Notes: a model not told the origin generated them from the sequence alone. A stretch of 64,000 nt of DNA from Gemmatimonas sp. (GCF_021298855.1 NZ_JAJTHI010000004.1:62001-126000); one strand, 5' to 3'. Positions 1-9,048 are shown, counted from the first letter of the stretch. A program made the numbers and translations.

Positions 1-968
1 AGGCTCAGGCCCACCGGGAGCAGCCGTGCAAGGGCAAAGACCAGCACCCCCAGCCCCAGCCCCGCCGCCAGCGCCGGCATGATGCGCTGCGGCGCCGCGG
101 CGGCCATGGACTCGCGTTGTGCCGTGAACAGCACGGTGTCGTGCGCCACCAGGCGCACGCCGGCCACCGGAACGGCGGCGAGGTGCTGCGCGAAGTAGTC
201 GGGGAGGAACGCCTGCTGCCACCGGGTGAGGGGTCGGTCGGCGTTGCGCCCCAGCGCGATCTGAATGCCGGTGTACACCGGCAGATTGTCGGCCGTGATG
301 CGCGCCGTTTCGCCGCGCCAGGTGTGATACCCCACCACCGTATCGAGCGCGGGGCGCAGCGCCCCGTTCAGCACCCAGTCGAGCGCATCGCGCACGCGGG
401 TACTGCAGTTGTCGTTGTAGTAGTCGTAGCGGTAGTAGCGATTGGCTTCCTGCGCCTTCCACGCCAGAAAATCGTAGAGCGCGCCGCGCTGCGTGGCGGT
501 GAGGTTCAACTGCTGCCGGCGAATGGTGCGGTTCTGCGACTGGTACAGCGCATTGAATTCCACGGTGCGGTAGCCGGCCATCCAATAGCGCGTATCGCCG
601 GTGAGGAAGCGCCCCAGGAAGTTCGGCTGGTCGAAGTCGAACATACCCCAGTTGAAGGCGGTGTCTTCGCCGGTATTCGCGTCGGAGACCGCCAGCGCAA
701 TGTGCCCGAAGCGTTCGAACACCTCGTCGCCGGGACCGTAGGTGTAGAGGGTGAACTGCAACGCCGCGCCACGCAGCGCCCGTGCGCTGTCGAGTGCGGC
801 ATCGGTTCCGGGGGCCGGTGGTGGTGGCGTTTGCGGTACGTTGTCGGGGAGCGGTGCCCCGGCCACCTGTGCCAGCAGTGGCGAGGGCGCGCCCATCGCA
901 ACGGAGAGCGCGCCGGCTGTCACGCCGAGGGCGATGACAACACGGCGCGTCCACGCCTGCCGCAGCAT
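1..968 (-). CDS. DUF4105 (Lnb N-terminal periplasmic type) protein, truncated by the window edge
   Basis: The frame is open from an ATG at 968 down to base 1, so the C-terminus lies outside the window. The first ~28 residues form a signal peptide ending near LLAQ. A proline-rich linker follows, then a domain with FGHIALAV and, about 110 residues later, YNDNCSTRVRD. Those His and Asn-Cys motifs are the hallmark of the DUF4105/Lnb-N papain-like periplasmic fold. A hydrophobic segment begins close to base 1, suggesting a membrane anchor. It follows the Gfo/Idh gene by 11 bp and is probably co-transcribed. The family link comes from motif recognition; the substrate is unknown. Confidence 0.75.
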   Translation of the reverse strand, partial: MLRQAWTRRVVIALGVTAGALSVAMGAPSPLLAQVAGAPLPDNVPQTPPPPAPGTDAALDSARALRGAALQFTLYTYGPGDEVFERFGHIALAVSDANTGEDTAFNWGMFDFDQPNFLGRFLTGDTRYWMAGYRTVEFNALYQSQNRTIRRQQLNLTATQRGALYDFLAWKAQEANRYYRYDYYNDNCSTRVRDALDWVLNGALRPALDTVVGYHTWRGETARITADNLPVYTGIQIALGRNADRPLTRWQQAFLPDYFAQHLAAVPVAGVRLVAHDTVLFTAQRESMAAAAPQRIMPALAAGLGLGVLVFALARLLPVGLS

Positions 969-979
969 GCGCCCGGGGG

Positions 980-1984
980 TCAGAACCGGACTTCCTTGCC
1001 GTCGTCGGCGGCCTTGTAGATGGCTTCGACGATCTTCTGTACCGCCACCTGATCGGTGGGCGGCTCGTACGGCGTTTCGCCGCGAATGACCGCCAGGAAG
1101 TGCGCGATTTCGGCGCGATAGCTCTGCAGGAACGGGCTCTCGCGCACCCCGGCCCCGCTGGGCGACACGTCGACCGCGCGGCCGTTGAGCTCCTTGGTCA
1201 CCCGCAGCGGCGCGAGCCGCGCGGAGCCGCGGGTGGCGTGCACTTCGAACCACCAGCGGTCTTCGTCACCCACGTACGACCACGACACGTCGATATTGAC
1301 CACGAGGCCATTGGCGCACTCGAGGAAGAGCTGCATGGCGTCTTCCACGGCCCCGGCGCCGCGGCCACGCCGCATGCTCGACGACACGCGCACGGGGGCC
1401 GGGCCGTCGGCCAGCCAGAGGGCGAGGTCGAGCAGCGGGAAGCCGTGCTCCAGGAATACGCCGCCCCCCGACTCGGCTCGCCGGTTGCGCCAGCCGTCGG
1501 CGTTCTTCTTCACCTGCAGTGACCCGCAGCGAATGCTGGTGACCTGCCCCAGCTCACCGTTGCGGATGAACTGGTCGAGCGCCTGCGTGTCGCTGCGGAA
1601 GCGGTGATTGTGCCCCACCACCAGCCGCACGTCGGCCTTCTGCGCGGCCGCGAGGCACCGCTCGATGCCACGCGACGACAGCGCCAGCGGCCGCTCACAG
1701 AGTACGTGCAGCTTCTTGCGCAGCGCACTCAGCACGTGCGGCTCGTGCAGGTGATTGGGGGTGGCAATGACGACCGCGTCGAGCTCATCGCTGTCGAGCA
1801 GCTCCTCGAAGTCGGTGAAGACGTCGGGTACCCCGAACCGGTCGGCCAGCGCGCGCGCCTTGGCGGCATCGTTGTCGCACAGGGCAACGAGCTGGGCACC
1901 GCGCAGCTTGGAGAGAACAGGGATGTGCGTCAGCTGGGCAATGGCACCCGTGCCGACGACGGCGATGCGTACGCCGTCCTTCAT
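980..1984 (-). CDS. Gfo/Idh/MocA family NAD(P)-dependent oxidoreductase
   Basis: 334 aa, the usual family length. The N-terminus carries a Rossmann motif (GTGAIAQ at residues 11-17) with an acidic CDND at the end of the second strand, which favours NAD. A cofactor-domain segment PNHLHEPHV follows, and the C-terminal half is the alpha/beta substrate domain. The usual EKP motif reads ERP (residues 97-99), so the commonly catalytic lysine is replaced by arginine. This may mean altered catalysis. The substrate (sugar, inositol or other polyol) cannot be read from the sequence. It lies 23 bp from the SpoIID-like gene and probably shares its transcript. Confidence 0.85.
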   Translation of the reverse strand: MKDGVRIAVVGTGAIAQLTHIPVLSKLRGAQLVALCDNDAAKARALADRFGVPDVFTDFEELLDSDELDAVVIATPNHLHEPHVLSALRKKLHVLCERPLALSSRGIERCLAAAQKADVRLVVGHNHRFRSDTQALDQFIRNGELGQVTSIRCGSLQVKKNADGWRNRRAESGGGVFLEHGFPLLDLALWLADGPAPVRVSSSMRRGRGAGAVEDAMQLFLECANGLVVNIDVSWSYVGDEDRWWFEVHATRGSARLAPLRVTKELNGRAVDVSPSGAGVRESPFLQSYRAEIAHFLAVIRGETPYEPPTDQVAVQKIVEAIYKAADDGKEVRF

Positions 1985-2007
1985 TCACGCCTCCGGGGAG
2001 AAACAGA

Positions 2008-3351
2008 TCAGTCGGCGAAGCCGACGACGGTCCCCGGATAGTAATGACGCAGGATCTCGCGGGCATCGGCCCCGGCCCGTGCCCGGCCGATTGCCCCCCA
2101 CTGACACATCCCGACTCCGTGGCCGTGGCCGGTGCCACGCAGCGACAGCCCCCGCAGGCGCCCCCCGCCGCGCGACTCGCGCTCGACCGAAAAATACGTG
2201 CTGGACAGGATCGCGCCACGCGCGTCGCGCATCACGGCCCGGATGTCGCGCGCCTCGATGGTGACGTCGCCCCGTTCGGTACGCAGCACCACGCTCGCCG
2301 CCCGTCCGGAGCGGCTGCGGCCCGGCACCGTGAAGGAGCGCACCGCCGCCGGCCGGGGCGCGGCCGCTCCGCCCGCCTGCAGGGCCCGGCGCACGATCTC
2401 CTGCAGCTGCCCCTCGTCGAACTCGGCGTGCCAGTGGTGGCGCGGCGAAATGTCGCAGTACGGCGTGCCGGTGCGCGGGTCGATATCGTCGACGTTCTGC
2501 AGATAGGGCTCATCGCGCGCCCCCTTCCACGCCTCGCTGGGGGTGGCACTCCGCCCCCCGCAGCTCGACGAATAGGGCGCATCGACAATGAGGCCGTTGT
2601 AGCGGAGCACCAGCCCGGCCGTGCGGTCGATGGCCTCGTTCACCACCGGATGCTCCGCGTCCGCGCCGCCGTACACCTGGTTCTGCACCGTGGAGACGAG
2701 ATTGAAGCCGGTGACCGGCGCCTCCACCATGCCCCCCGGCACCCGCATGTACGTGTAGCTGCGCGCCGCGATGGCCTGCGCCTCCAGCGCCGCCCGCTCG
2801 GCCGGATTGCGTACCGGTAGTTCGAGTGGCACCACCCCGCGCAGGTAGTCCTCCACCGGCAGGCGGTTCACCACCATCACCCCGCTGTCGGTGGCCGTGA
2901 ACACGAGTTCGCCGCGATAGCGGCGCGTCCCGTAGCGCAGCAGCGCATTGTCGAGCGGACGCGCCACGAACGGGCCTTCCCGCCAGGGGGTGGCATCACC
3001 GCCATCACCGGCGACACGCAGCAGGCCATTCTTCTGTTCAATGCGCCACGGTTCCTCACCGCGTCCGCGCACCAGCTGCACACGCCCGCCCTGCTCGTCG
3101 ATGCGCCAGCGCCCGGTGGCACTCACCGGCGCCTCCCGCGACCGCGCGCTGAGCGCGATGAGCGCCACGCGGTCGTTTGCCAACCGCCCGGGCGCTTCGG
3201 CCCGCGCGACCGGGGGCCCGGCGGCGGGCGTGGGCGCCCCCGGTGCCGTCCCGGTGGGCGCGCACGCCACCATGGCCGCCGAGGTCATGACCACCCCGCC
3301 AAAGAGTACGGGGACGAGCAGGCGCAGCCCGCTGCGCATGTCCATGGTCAT
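2008..3351 (-). CDS. SpoIID/LytB-domain lipoprotein (putative peptidoglycan-acting enzyme)
   Basis: 447 aa. A hydrophobic leader ends at Cys30 (MVAC), consistent with a lipoprotein signal. A beta-rich region of ~130 residues precedes the SpoIID domain. That domain begins at NRLPVEDYLRGVVPLELP and includes AQAIAARSYTY, a SSSCGGRS segment and the C-terminal GHGHGVGMCQWGA motif. SpoIID-type proteins are lytic transglycosylases acting on denuded glycan. In non-spore-formers such as this organism the homologues are thought to act in cell-wall turnover or division; that role is inferred. The gene sits 18 bp after hemL in the same minus-strand run. Confidence 0.88.
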   Translation of the reverse strand: MTMDMRSGLRLLVPVLFGGVVMTSAAMVACAPTGTAPGAPTPAAGPPVARAEAPGRLANDRVALIALSARSREAPVSATGRWRIDEQGGRVQLVRGRGEEPWRIEQKNGLLRVAGDGGDATPWREGPFVARPLDNALLRYGTRRYRGELVFTATDSGVMVVNRLPVEDYLRGVVPLELPVRNPAERAALEAQAIAARSYTYMRVPGGMVEAPVTGFNLVSTVQNQVYGGADAEHPVVNEAIDRTAGLVLRYNGLIVDAPYSSSCGGRSATPSEAWKGARDEPYLQNVDDIDPRTGTPYCDISPRHHWHAEFDEGQLQEIVRRALQAGGAAAPRPAAVRSFTVPGRSRSGRAASVVLRTERGDVTIEARDIRAVMRDARGAILSSTYFSVERESRGGGRLRGLSLRGTGHGHGVGMCQWGAIGRARAGADAREILRHYYPGTVVGFAD

Positions 3352-3369
3352 GACACCGGCGGCATGGCG

Positions 3370-4683
3370 TCAGTCCCGCTCGGCCAGCGCGGCGCCGAGG
3401 GCGTCGTCGAGCCGCGTGAGCGTTTCGGCGATTTCCGCCGGGCCGTGCGCCGCCGACATGAAGGCCGCTTCGAAGGCGCTGGGGGCGAGGCTCACGCCGC
3501 GACGGCGTGCCGCATGGAAGAAGCGGCGGAAGAGGGCCACATCGCACTGCTTGGCCTCCTCGAAGGTGCGCACCGGCCCCGCATGGAAGAAGAAGCCCCA
3601 CATGGAGCCGCTGTGGCTCGCGGTGAAGGGCACGCCGTGACGCGCCGCCAGGTCGCGCATCCCCTGCACCAGCGCCGCCGTCTGGGCGGTGATGCCGTCG
3701 TGCACCTCGCGCGTGAGCGCGCGCAGCGTGGCCAGGCCACCGGCCATGGCCAGCGGATTGCCTGAGAGGGTACCGGCCTGGTACACGGGACCCGTGGGGG
3801 CGATGTGCTCCATGAAGGCGCGCGAGCCGCCGTAGGCGGCCACCGGCAATCCGCCCCCGATCACCTTGCCCAGGGCGGTGAGGTCGGGGGTCACGCCGAA
3901 GCGCTCAGCGGCGCCACCGTAGGCAATGCGGAAGCCGGTCATAACCTCATCGAAGACGAGCAGGGCCCCCGTTTCGTCAGCAATCCGTCGCAGCCCGGGA
4001 ATGAACGGTGCCGTGGGCTCGATGTAGCCCCCATTGCCCACCACGGGCTCCAGCATGATCGCCGCCAACGGCACCTCACGCGCAATGCGCTCCACCGCCT
4101 CGAGGTCGTTGTACGCACAGGTGAGGGTGAGCTTGGCCAGCGCCTCGGGCACCCCCGGGCTGTCGGGGAGCCCCAGCGTGGCCACCCCGCTCCCCGCCTT
4201 CACCAGGAAGGCGTCGGCGTGGCCATGGTAGCACCCTTCGAACTTGAGGATGTACTCCCGCTTCGTGACGGCGCGGGCCAGCCGCGCAATGCTCATGGCC
4301 GCTTCGGTCCCGCTGCTGGTGAAGCGCACCATTTCCATGTGTGGCATGCGCGCGGCGATCATGTCGGCCAGCTCCACCTCGCGCTCGGTGGGCATGCCGA
4401 AGCTCGTGCCCAGCTGCATCACGCGCGCCACTTCGTCGAGGACGACATCGGGGGCATGGCCGAGGACCAGCGGCCCCCAGCTGAGCACGTAGTCGATGTA
4501 CTCGTTGCCGTCGGCGTCCCACACGCGCGCGCCCTTGCCGCGTGCGGCCACGAATGGCTCGCCTCCCACACCGCGGAAGGCGCGCACGGGCGAGTTGACC
4601 CCGCCGGGAAAACGACCGCGCGCCCGCGCCATGATGTCGGCGGAGCGCGCGTTGGTGGTGAGCAGCGGCGAGGGGATCGTCAT
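3370..4683 (-). CDS. hemL: Glutamate-1-semialdehyde 2,1-aminomutase
   Basis: 437 aa, full length. It converts glutamate-1-semialdehyde to 5-aminolevulinate, the last step of the C5 route to tetrapyrroles. The PLP lysine is K273 in LGKVIGGGLP, and the pyridine-nitrogen aspartate is in VFDEVMTGFR (residues 243-252). The SSGTEAAM phosphate-binding segment is at 123-130. The GGVNSPVRAF N-terminus is typical of HemL and separates it from other class-III aminotransferases. The ATG overlaps the rimO stop by 4 bp (ATGA). It feeds ALA to haem and, in this organism, to bacteriochlorophyll. This is the C5 route, not the ALA-synthase route of alphaproteobacterial phototrophs. Confidence 0.95.
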   Translation of the reverse strand: MTIPSPLLTTNARSADIMARARGRFPGGVNSPVRAFRGVGGEPFVAARGKGARVWDADGNEYIDYVLSWGPLVLGHAPDVVLDEVARVMQLGTSFGMPTEREVELADMIAARMPHMEMVRFTSSGTEAAMSIARLARAVTKREYILKFEGCYHGHADAFLVKAGSGVATLGLPDSPGVPEALAKLTLTCAYNDLEAVERIAREVPLAAIMLEPVVGNGGYIEPTAPFIPGLRRIADETGALLVFDEVMTGFRIAYGGAAERFGVTPDLTALGKVIGGGLPVAAYGGSRAFMEHIAPTGPVYQAGTLSGNPLAMAGGLATLRALTREVHDGITAQTAALVQGMRDLAARHGVPFTASHSGSMWGFFFHAGPVRTFEEAKQCDVALFRRFFHAARRRGVSLAPSAFEAAFMSAAHGPAEIAETLTRLDDALGAALAERD

Positions 4684-6107
4684 CGGCCAAAACTCCCGGC
4701 GGAAGAGGGGTCGATGCCCACCAGCGGCAAGGCGCGGGTGGAGCGGACCTGAGGGGCCACCGCCGGCGCATCGGCAACGCGCCGCAGCGAGGCGGTGAAA
4801 TCGTAATCGTCAACAACCTGCTCGACCTGCACGTCCACGAAAGCGCCGGGGACCGGGCGTACGCCATTCGCCAGCAGGGTGGACGGTACGGTCACGTGCA
4901 TGAGGCCGTCAATGTCGTCGGCCTGCCACGGCGCCCGGCACACCCACAGATCGGGTGCGTCACCGGCGCGTTCCACCAGCACGCGGGCCTCGCGCCCGAG
5001 GAACCGCTCGTAGCGCGACGCGGTGATGCCGCGCTGCAACTCCTCGATGCGTTCCTTGCGCTCCTGCTTGATGCTCTCGGCCACGTCGTCGTCCATGCCG
5101 AACGCGCGCGTGCCCTCCTGCGGGGAGTAGGTGAACACCCCCACCCGGTCGAACTGCATTTCCTCGAGGAAGTCGCAGAGCGTGAGAAAGTCGCTCTCCG
5201 TTTCCCCCGGGAATCCCACGATGACGCTGGTACGCACCGCCAGATCGGGCACGATGGCCCGATAGCTCGCCAGGCGCTCACGAATGGTCTTCTGCCGCTC
5301 GGGGCGCCGCATGCGCGCCAGCACCGCGTCGCTGCCGTGCTGCATGGGGGTATCGAGCCAGCGCACGATGCGGTCGTTGGCCGCAATGACCTCGAGCAGC
5401 CGCGGCGTGATGCCGGTGCTGTAGAGATACATGTTGCGCAGCCACGGAATGCTGGTCTCCCGCACGAGCGCTTCGAGCAGCTCGGGAAGCGCCGTGCCGT
5501 CGCGGCGGTCGCGCCCGTAGTGGGCGAGATCCTGCGCCACGAGGTTGATTTCCCGCGCCCCCTGCGCCTCCAGCAGCTGCGCCTCGCGCACGAGGTCGGG
5601 CAAGGCGAAGCTGCGGTGCTTGCCGCGCATGAGGGGAATGGCACAGAAGGCGCAGCCGTGGTCGCACCCTTCCGAAATCTTGAGGTAGCGCACGTGGGGC
5701 AGGTCGCCGCCAAAGAGGCGCACGCCGGGGTGCTCCACCAGCGAACCACCCAGCAGCCCGCGCTCCACCAGCTCCGGCACCAGGCGATCGGTTTCGGAGT
5801 TGCCGAGGAACACGTCGACCTCGGGGAGCGCGTCGAGCAGCTCGCTCTTGTGGCGCTCCACCATGCAGCCAATGGCGAACACCGCCTTCACCTGTCCGTC
5901 TTCCTTCAGGCGCGCGGCGTCCACGATGGCCTCGATGCTTTCGGCCTTGGCCGCATCGATGAAGCCGCAGGTGTTCACCACGATCACCTCGGCGTCGCCA
6001 AGGTTCTGCACCGGCTCGGCGCCATGCGCCACGAGGTCGGCGAGGTACCGCTCGGAGTCTACCGTATTCTTGTCGCACCCGAGGGTGACCAGGCCGAACT
6101 TGAGCAT
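4680..6107 (-). CDS. rimO: Ribosomal protein uS12 methylthiotransferase RimO
   Basis: 475 aa from the ATG at 6107. The frame stays open upstream, but only here does the canonical N-terminus MLKFGLVTLGC begin. The N-terminal MTTase domain has three cluster cysteines (C11, C47, C81). The radical-SAM motif C148-x3-C152-x2-C155 sits in ISEGCDHGCAFCAIP, and a TRAM-like C-terminus follows. RimO adds a methylthio group to a conserved Asp of ribosomal protein S12. GFPGETESDF and the DLAHYGRD segment fit RimO better than MiaB. It is the first gene of a rimO-hemL-spoIID-gfo-DUF4105 run. Confidence 0.93.
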   Translation of the reverse strand: MLKFGLVTLGCDKNTVDSERYLADLVAHGAEPVQNLGDAEVIVVNTCGFIDAAKAESIEAIVDAARLKEDGQVKAVFAIGCMVERHKSELLDALPEVDVFLGNSETDRLVPELVERGLLGGSLVEHPGVRLFGGDLPHVRYLKISEGCDHGCAFCAIPLMRGKHRSFALPDLVREAQLLEAQGAREINLVAQDLAHYGRDRRDGTALPELLEALVRETSIPWLRNMYLYSTGITPRLLEVIAANDRIVRWLDTPMQHGSDAVLARMRRPERQKTIRERLASYRAIVPDLAVRTSVIVGFPGETESDFLTLCDFLEEMQFDRVGVFTYSPQEGTRAFGMDDDVAESIKQERKERIEELQRGITASRYERFLGREARVLVERAGDAPDLWVCRAPWQADDIDGLMHVTVPSTLLANGVRPVPGAFVDVQVEQVVDDYDFTASLRRVADAPAVAPQVRSTRALPLVGIDPSSAGSFGR

Positions 6108-6213
6108 CCGGGAATGATAGCGGGTTCGGGGGTAGGTCGGAGGTGGGAGCGGGCTCGTGGCGACACGCCCAGGGTGGCTCCGGTTGTTTCGCGCGCGAGA
6201 CGCCACAGGAGTC

Positions 6214-6597
6214 CCACTCACCCCACTCGCGGCTTGCTTCGGGGGTGGCCGTGCGCGTCGTCGTCGCTGCGCTCCTCGCGCGCCGGCGTCACCCCCTCAG
6301 AGAGCCGCTCGCAGGGCGGCGGGCTCCCGTGGCTGCATCGTGGCGTGCCACGGGCGCGCGAGCAATGCGGTGCCCGCCCCCTTCACCGCCTGCAGTGCGG
6401 GGCGCGGAGAGGTGCGTCGCGAGCCGTGCGCGTGCGGTCCTCGCGTGATGCCGCCACAAGAGTGATGCAGCCCCGGCGGCTCCGCCGCCCCGTGAGCGGA
6501 TCCCTGAGGGGGTGACGCCGGCGCGAAGCGAAGGAGCGGAGCGACGAAGCGGAGCGCACGGCCACCCCCGAAGAGAGCAGCGAACGGGGTGAGCGGA
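6214..6597. repeat. Large imperfect inverted-repeat element in the rimO-yajQ gap
   Basis: The 533-bp gap between rimO and yajQ holds two arms of ~140-150 bp (6214-6350 and ~6450-6597), which are imperfect reverse complements over most of their length. Shared blocks include GGGGGTGGCCGTGCGC, GCCGGCGTCACCCCCTCAG and CTCACCCC. Each arm also contains its own GGGGGTG/CACCCCC inverted pair, so the element can fold as a cruciform with sub-hairpins. About 100 bp separates the arms. No credible coding sequence, SD site or transposase was seen. It looks like an intergenic repeat of the REP/MITE sort; mobility is not shown. Confidence 0.75.
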
Positions 6598-6640
6598 GCG
6601 GCCGGGTCGTGTCGACGCGGAAGTCGTCGGGGCGCGTCGC

Positions 6641-7141
6641 TCAGCGAAAGTTGCCGTACTGCAGCTCCACGCCGAATTCGCCCTGCCGCAGCAGCGCGAT
6701 GCACTCCTGCAGCATGTCCTTGTCGGGACTCGACACGCGCACCTGCTCACCCTGGATGCTCGCCGTGATCTTCTTGAGCTTCGCGTCCTTGATGGCCGCC
6801 GTGACCTTCTTCGCCGTCTCCGCATCGAGCGCCATCTTGAGCTTGACCTCACTGCGGAGGATCTCGTGGCTTCCCGGCTTGGGATCGGTAAACTCCAGGT
6901 TCTTCACGCTCACCCCGCGCTTCACCAGCTTGCCGCGCAGCACGTCCACGAGGGCCGTGTGCCGCATTTCGCCTTCGGCTTCGAGCTTGATGAGGTTGTC
7001 GGCGCGCTTGAATTCGATGAGGACCTGCGAGCCCTTGAAGTCGAAGCGCTGCGTGACCTCCTTCAGCGCCTGATTGACCGCATTGTCCACCTCCTGCAGG
7101 TCGCAGCCGGTGGTGACATCGAACGAGTATGTGGAAGCCAT
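6641..7141 (-). CDS. yajQ: YajQ family cyclic-di-GMP-binding protein (DUF520)
   Basis: 166 aa, the standard length. The start MASTYSFDVTTGCDLQEVDNAVNQ, the RFDFKGS segment and the C-terminal SPDKDMLQECIALLR are typical of YajQ (two ferredoxin-like folds, nucleotide binding). Some homologues bind c-di-GMP and modulate transcription, though the general role is poorly defined. It begins 7 bp after the sigma-factor gene, so the two are likely one transcript. A diguanylate cyclase gene is present at 27.7 kb, so the ligand is plausible in this organism. Confidence 0.9.
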   Translation of the reverse strand: MASTYSFDVTTGCDLQEVDNAVNQALKEVTQRFDFKGSQVLIEFKRADNLIKLEAEGEMRHTALVDVLRGKLVKRGVSVKNLEFTDPKPGSHEILRSEVKLKMALDAETAKKVTAAIKDAKLKKITASIQGEQVRVSSPDKDMLQECIALLRQGEFGVELQYGNFR

Positions 7142-7148
7142 GGTGGGG

Positions 7149-8009
7149 TCAGCCGAGGAAGCTTTCGAGCGATTTGGCGCGACTCACGTGGCGCAGACGG
7201 GACAGCGCCTTCTCCTTGATCTGCCGCACCCGCTCGCGCGTGATCCCCAGCTGCGAGCCGATCTCCTCGAGCGTCATGGGTTCGGTCTCGTCAATGCCGA
7301 AGTACAGGCGCAGAATCTTCGCCTCGCGCTCCTTGAGGCTGCCCAGCGACTCCTCGATGGCTTCCACGAGCGCCTTCTCGAAGGTCTGGTCTTCGGGGTT
7401 GGCGTTCTGGGTATCGGGGAGGTAATCCAGCAGCCGGTTGTCCTCCCCCGGCGTGAGCGGCGCATCGAGCGACAGGTGCACCTGCGAGATGGACATGGTC
7501 TTGGCCACTTCCTCCTCGGTGATGTCCATCCCGTCGGCGATCTCCGCGTGTGTGGCCTCACGCCCCAACTCCTGCAGCAGCGCGTTGGCGCGCTTGCCGA
7601 TGCGGTGCAACGTGCCGGCGCGGTTGAGCGGGACCCGCACGATGCGCGACTGCTCGGCGAGCGCCTGCAGGATGGCCTGCCGAATCCACCACACCGCGTA
7701 GGAGATGAACTTGATCCCCTTGGTCTCGTCGAACTTGTGGGCCGCCCGAATGAGGCCGAGGTTGCCTTCGTTGATCAGGTCGGAGAGCGACACGCCCTGA
7801 TTCTGGTACTTCTTGGAGACGCTGACGACGAAGCGCAGGTTGGAGCGGACCAGCTTGTCGAGTGCGTCCTGATCCCCGGCGCGAATGCGTCGTGCCAGCT
7901 CGGCTTCTTCCTCTCGGGAAATGAGCGGGTATGCGCTGATGTCACGCAGGTACTGATCGAGGGAGCCTTCCTCGTACGACGCCTTCTTTTTCGGGGGAGT
8001 AACCGCCAT
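7149..8009 (-). CDS. rpoD: RNA polymerase sigma factor, RpoD/SigA type (short form without region 1.1)
   Basis: 286 aa. It carries region 1.2 (DQYLRDISAYPLISREEE), region 2 with the -10-recognition segment (GNLGLIRAAHKFDETKGIKFISYAVWWIRQAI), region 3, and region 4 with the -35 helix-turn-helix (GITRERVRQIKEKALSRLR). The long acidic N-terminal region 1.1 of proteobacterial RpoD is missing, as in the short primary sigma factors of Bacteroidota. Region 4 predicts recognition of TTGACA-type -35 elements, which fits those seen at the photosynthesis promoters. Whether it is the sole primary sigma factor or a group-2 paralogue cannot be decided here. No clear SD precedes the ATG. Confidence 0.9.
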   Translation of the reverse strand: MAVTPPKKKASYEEGSLDQYLRDISAYPLISREEEAELARRIRAGDQDALDKLVRSNLRFVVSVSKKYQNQGVSLSDLINEGNLGLIRAAHKFDETKGIKFISYAVWWIRQAILQALAEQSRIVRVPLNRAGTLHRIGKRANALLQELGREATHAEIADGMDITEEEVAKTMSISQVHLSLDAPLTPGEDNRLLDYLPDTQNANPEDQTFEKALVEAIEESLGSLKEREAKILRLYFGIDETEPMTLEEIGSQLGITRERVRQIKEKALSRLRHVSRAKSLESFLG

Positions 8010-8189
8010 GTTCGACCGGCTCGGGTGCTGAGTGGCTCATGGTATTCACCGCGCAGGAGGGAAACGCGGTGTCCGTCGTGGTGCGGCGGCCAGCGGCGTA
8101 CCGCCGGCGTGCTGATATAAGGCTGACCGGGCCGACGGCGTTCGTCAACGACTCCGCGCGTGAAATCGGGAACCGGAACGGGCCGGCAA

Positions 8190-8984
8190 TCATCGGACCG
8201 TCGTTCCGAGTCGCGCCCAGCGAATGCGCGTGAGCCACGGAGCCACCTGCGCGGGGTCGGGGGTGAAGCTGAAGTACACGAACCACGGCGCGCCACGCAG
8301 CAGCGAATCGGGCACGAACCCCCAGTAGCGGCTGTCGAGCGAATTGGCGCGATTGTCACCGAGCACGAAGAAGTGGCGCGGCGGCACCACCAGCGGCCCC
8401 CAGCTGTCGCGCGGTGCCCCTACCTGCACGTCGGGCTCCACCACGTTGGCGCTGTTCGCTCCGCCCGCCACGGGCTCGCGCGCCACGGAGGCGCGCGTGA
8501 GATAGGGCTCGGCCACCGTCACGCCGTTGCGCTGCAGCACGCCCCGCGCCATCTGCAGCGTGTCACCGGGCAGCCCCACCAGACGCTTCACAAACGCCTT
8601 GTCATGATCGACGGGCCAGTCGAACACGATCACATCGGCATGCCGCGGCGCACGGAGCGCCGGCAGGCGGCGGCGCAGCAGCGGAATTTCCGCGCCGTAC
8701 ACCCACTTGTTCACGAGCAGGAAGTCGCCCACCTGGAGCGTGCGCTCCATGCTCGACGACGGGATGCGGAAGGCCGCCACCACGAAGGTGCGCAGGAACA
8801 GGTAGAGCAGCAGCGCCAACGGCAGGATTCCGAGCCAGCCGGCGGCGCGCCCCGCCCCGCTGCGCCCGCCGCCCGCCCGACTGCTCGTGGCGCGTGAGCC
8901 CCACGACAGGAGCCGCACGCCGCGGCGCGGCCGGTTGGCCGCGCGCAGCGCCTCGTCGCGCCGGTCCCGATTCACCGGGCGCAT
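8190..8984 (-). CDS. lepB: Signal peptidase I
   Basis: 264 aa. An N-terminal basic region is followed by one membrane segment (about 50-70), then the S26 catalytic domain. The nucleophile is Ser78 in PSSSME and the general base is Lys133 in FVKRLVGLPGD. The C-terminal box GDNRANSLDSRYWG is present. It cleaves signal peptides of exported proteins on the periplasmic side of the inner membrane. The exact start is uncertain, because the first 40 residues are low-complexity and basic. About 180 bp with no gene separates it from the sigma factor; I see no clear hairpin there. Confidence 0.93.
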   Translation of the reverse strand: MRPVNRDRRDEALRAANRPRRGVRLLSWGSRATSSRAGGGRSGAGRAAGWLGILPLALLLYLFLRTFVVAAFRIPSSSMERTLQVGDFLLVNKWVYGAEIPLLRRRLPALRAPRHADVIVFDWPVDHDKAFVKRLVGLPGDTLQMARGVLQRNGVTVAEPYLTRASVAREPVAGGANSANVVEPDVQVGAPRDSWGPLVVPPRHFFVLGDNRANSLDSRYWGFVPDSLLRGAPWFVYFSFTPDPAQVAPWLTRIRWARLGTTVR

Positions 8985-9048
8985 GCACCACGGGCACGGT
9001 AGCCCCGCCCCGCGGTCACCACCCGGTCCGGCGCGTCATGCGCGGGCC

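Noticed and set aside
117-1019. A 300-codon open frame on the plus strand
   Set aside because: It is antisense to the DUF4105 gene, has Val/Arg/Gly-rich low-complexity sequence and no recognisable domain.
6143-6852. Several overlapping small frames in the rimO-yajQ gap
   Set aside because: All fall in the inverted-repeat element, are Arg/Ala/Pro-rich and have no SD or family signal.
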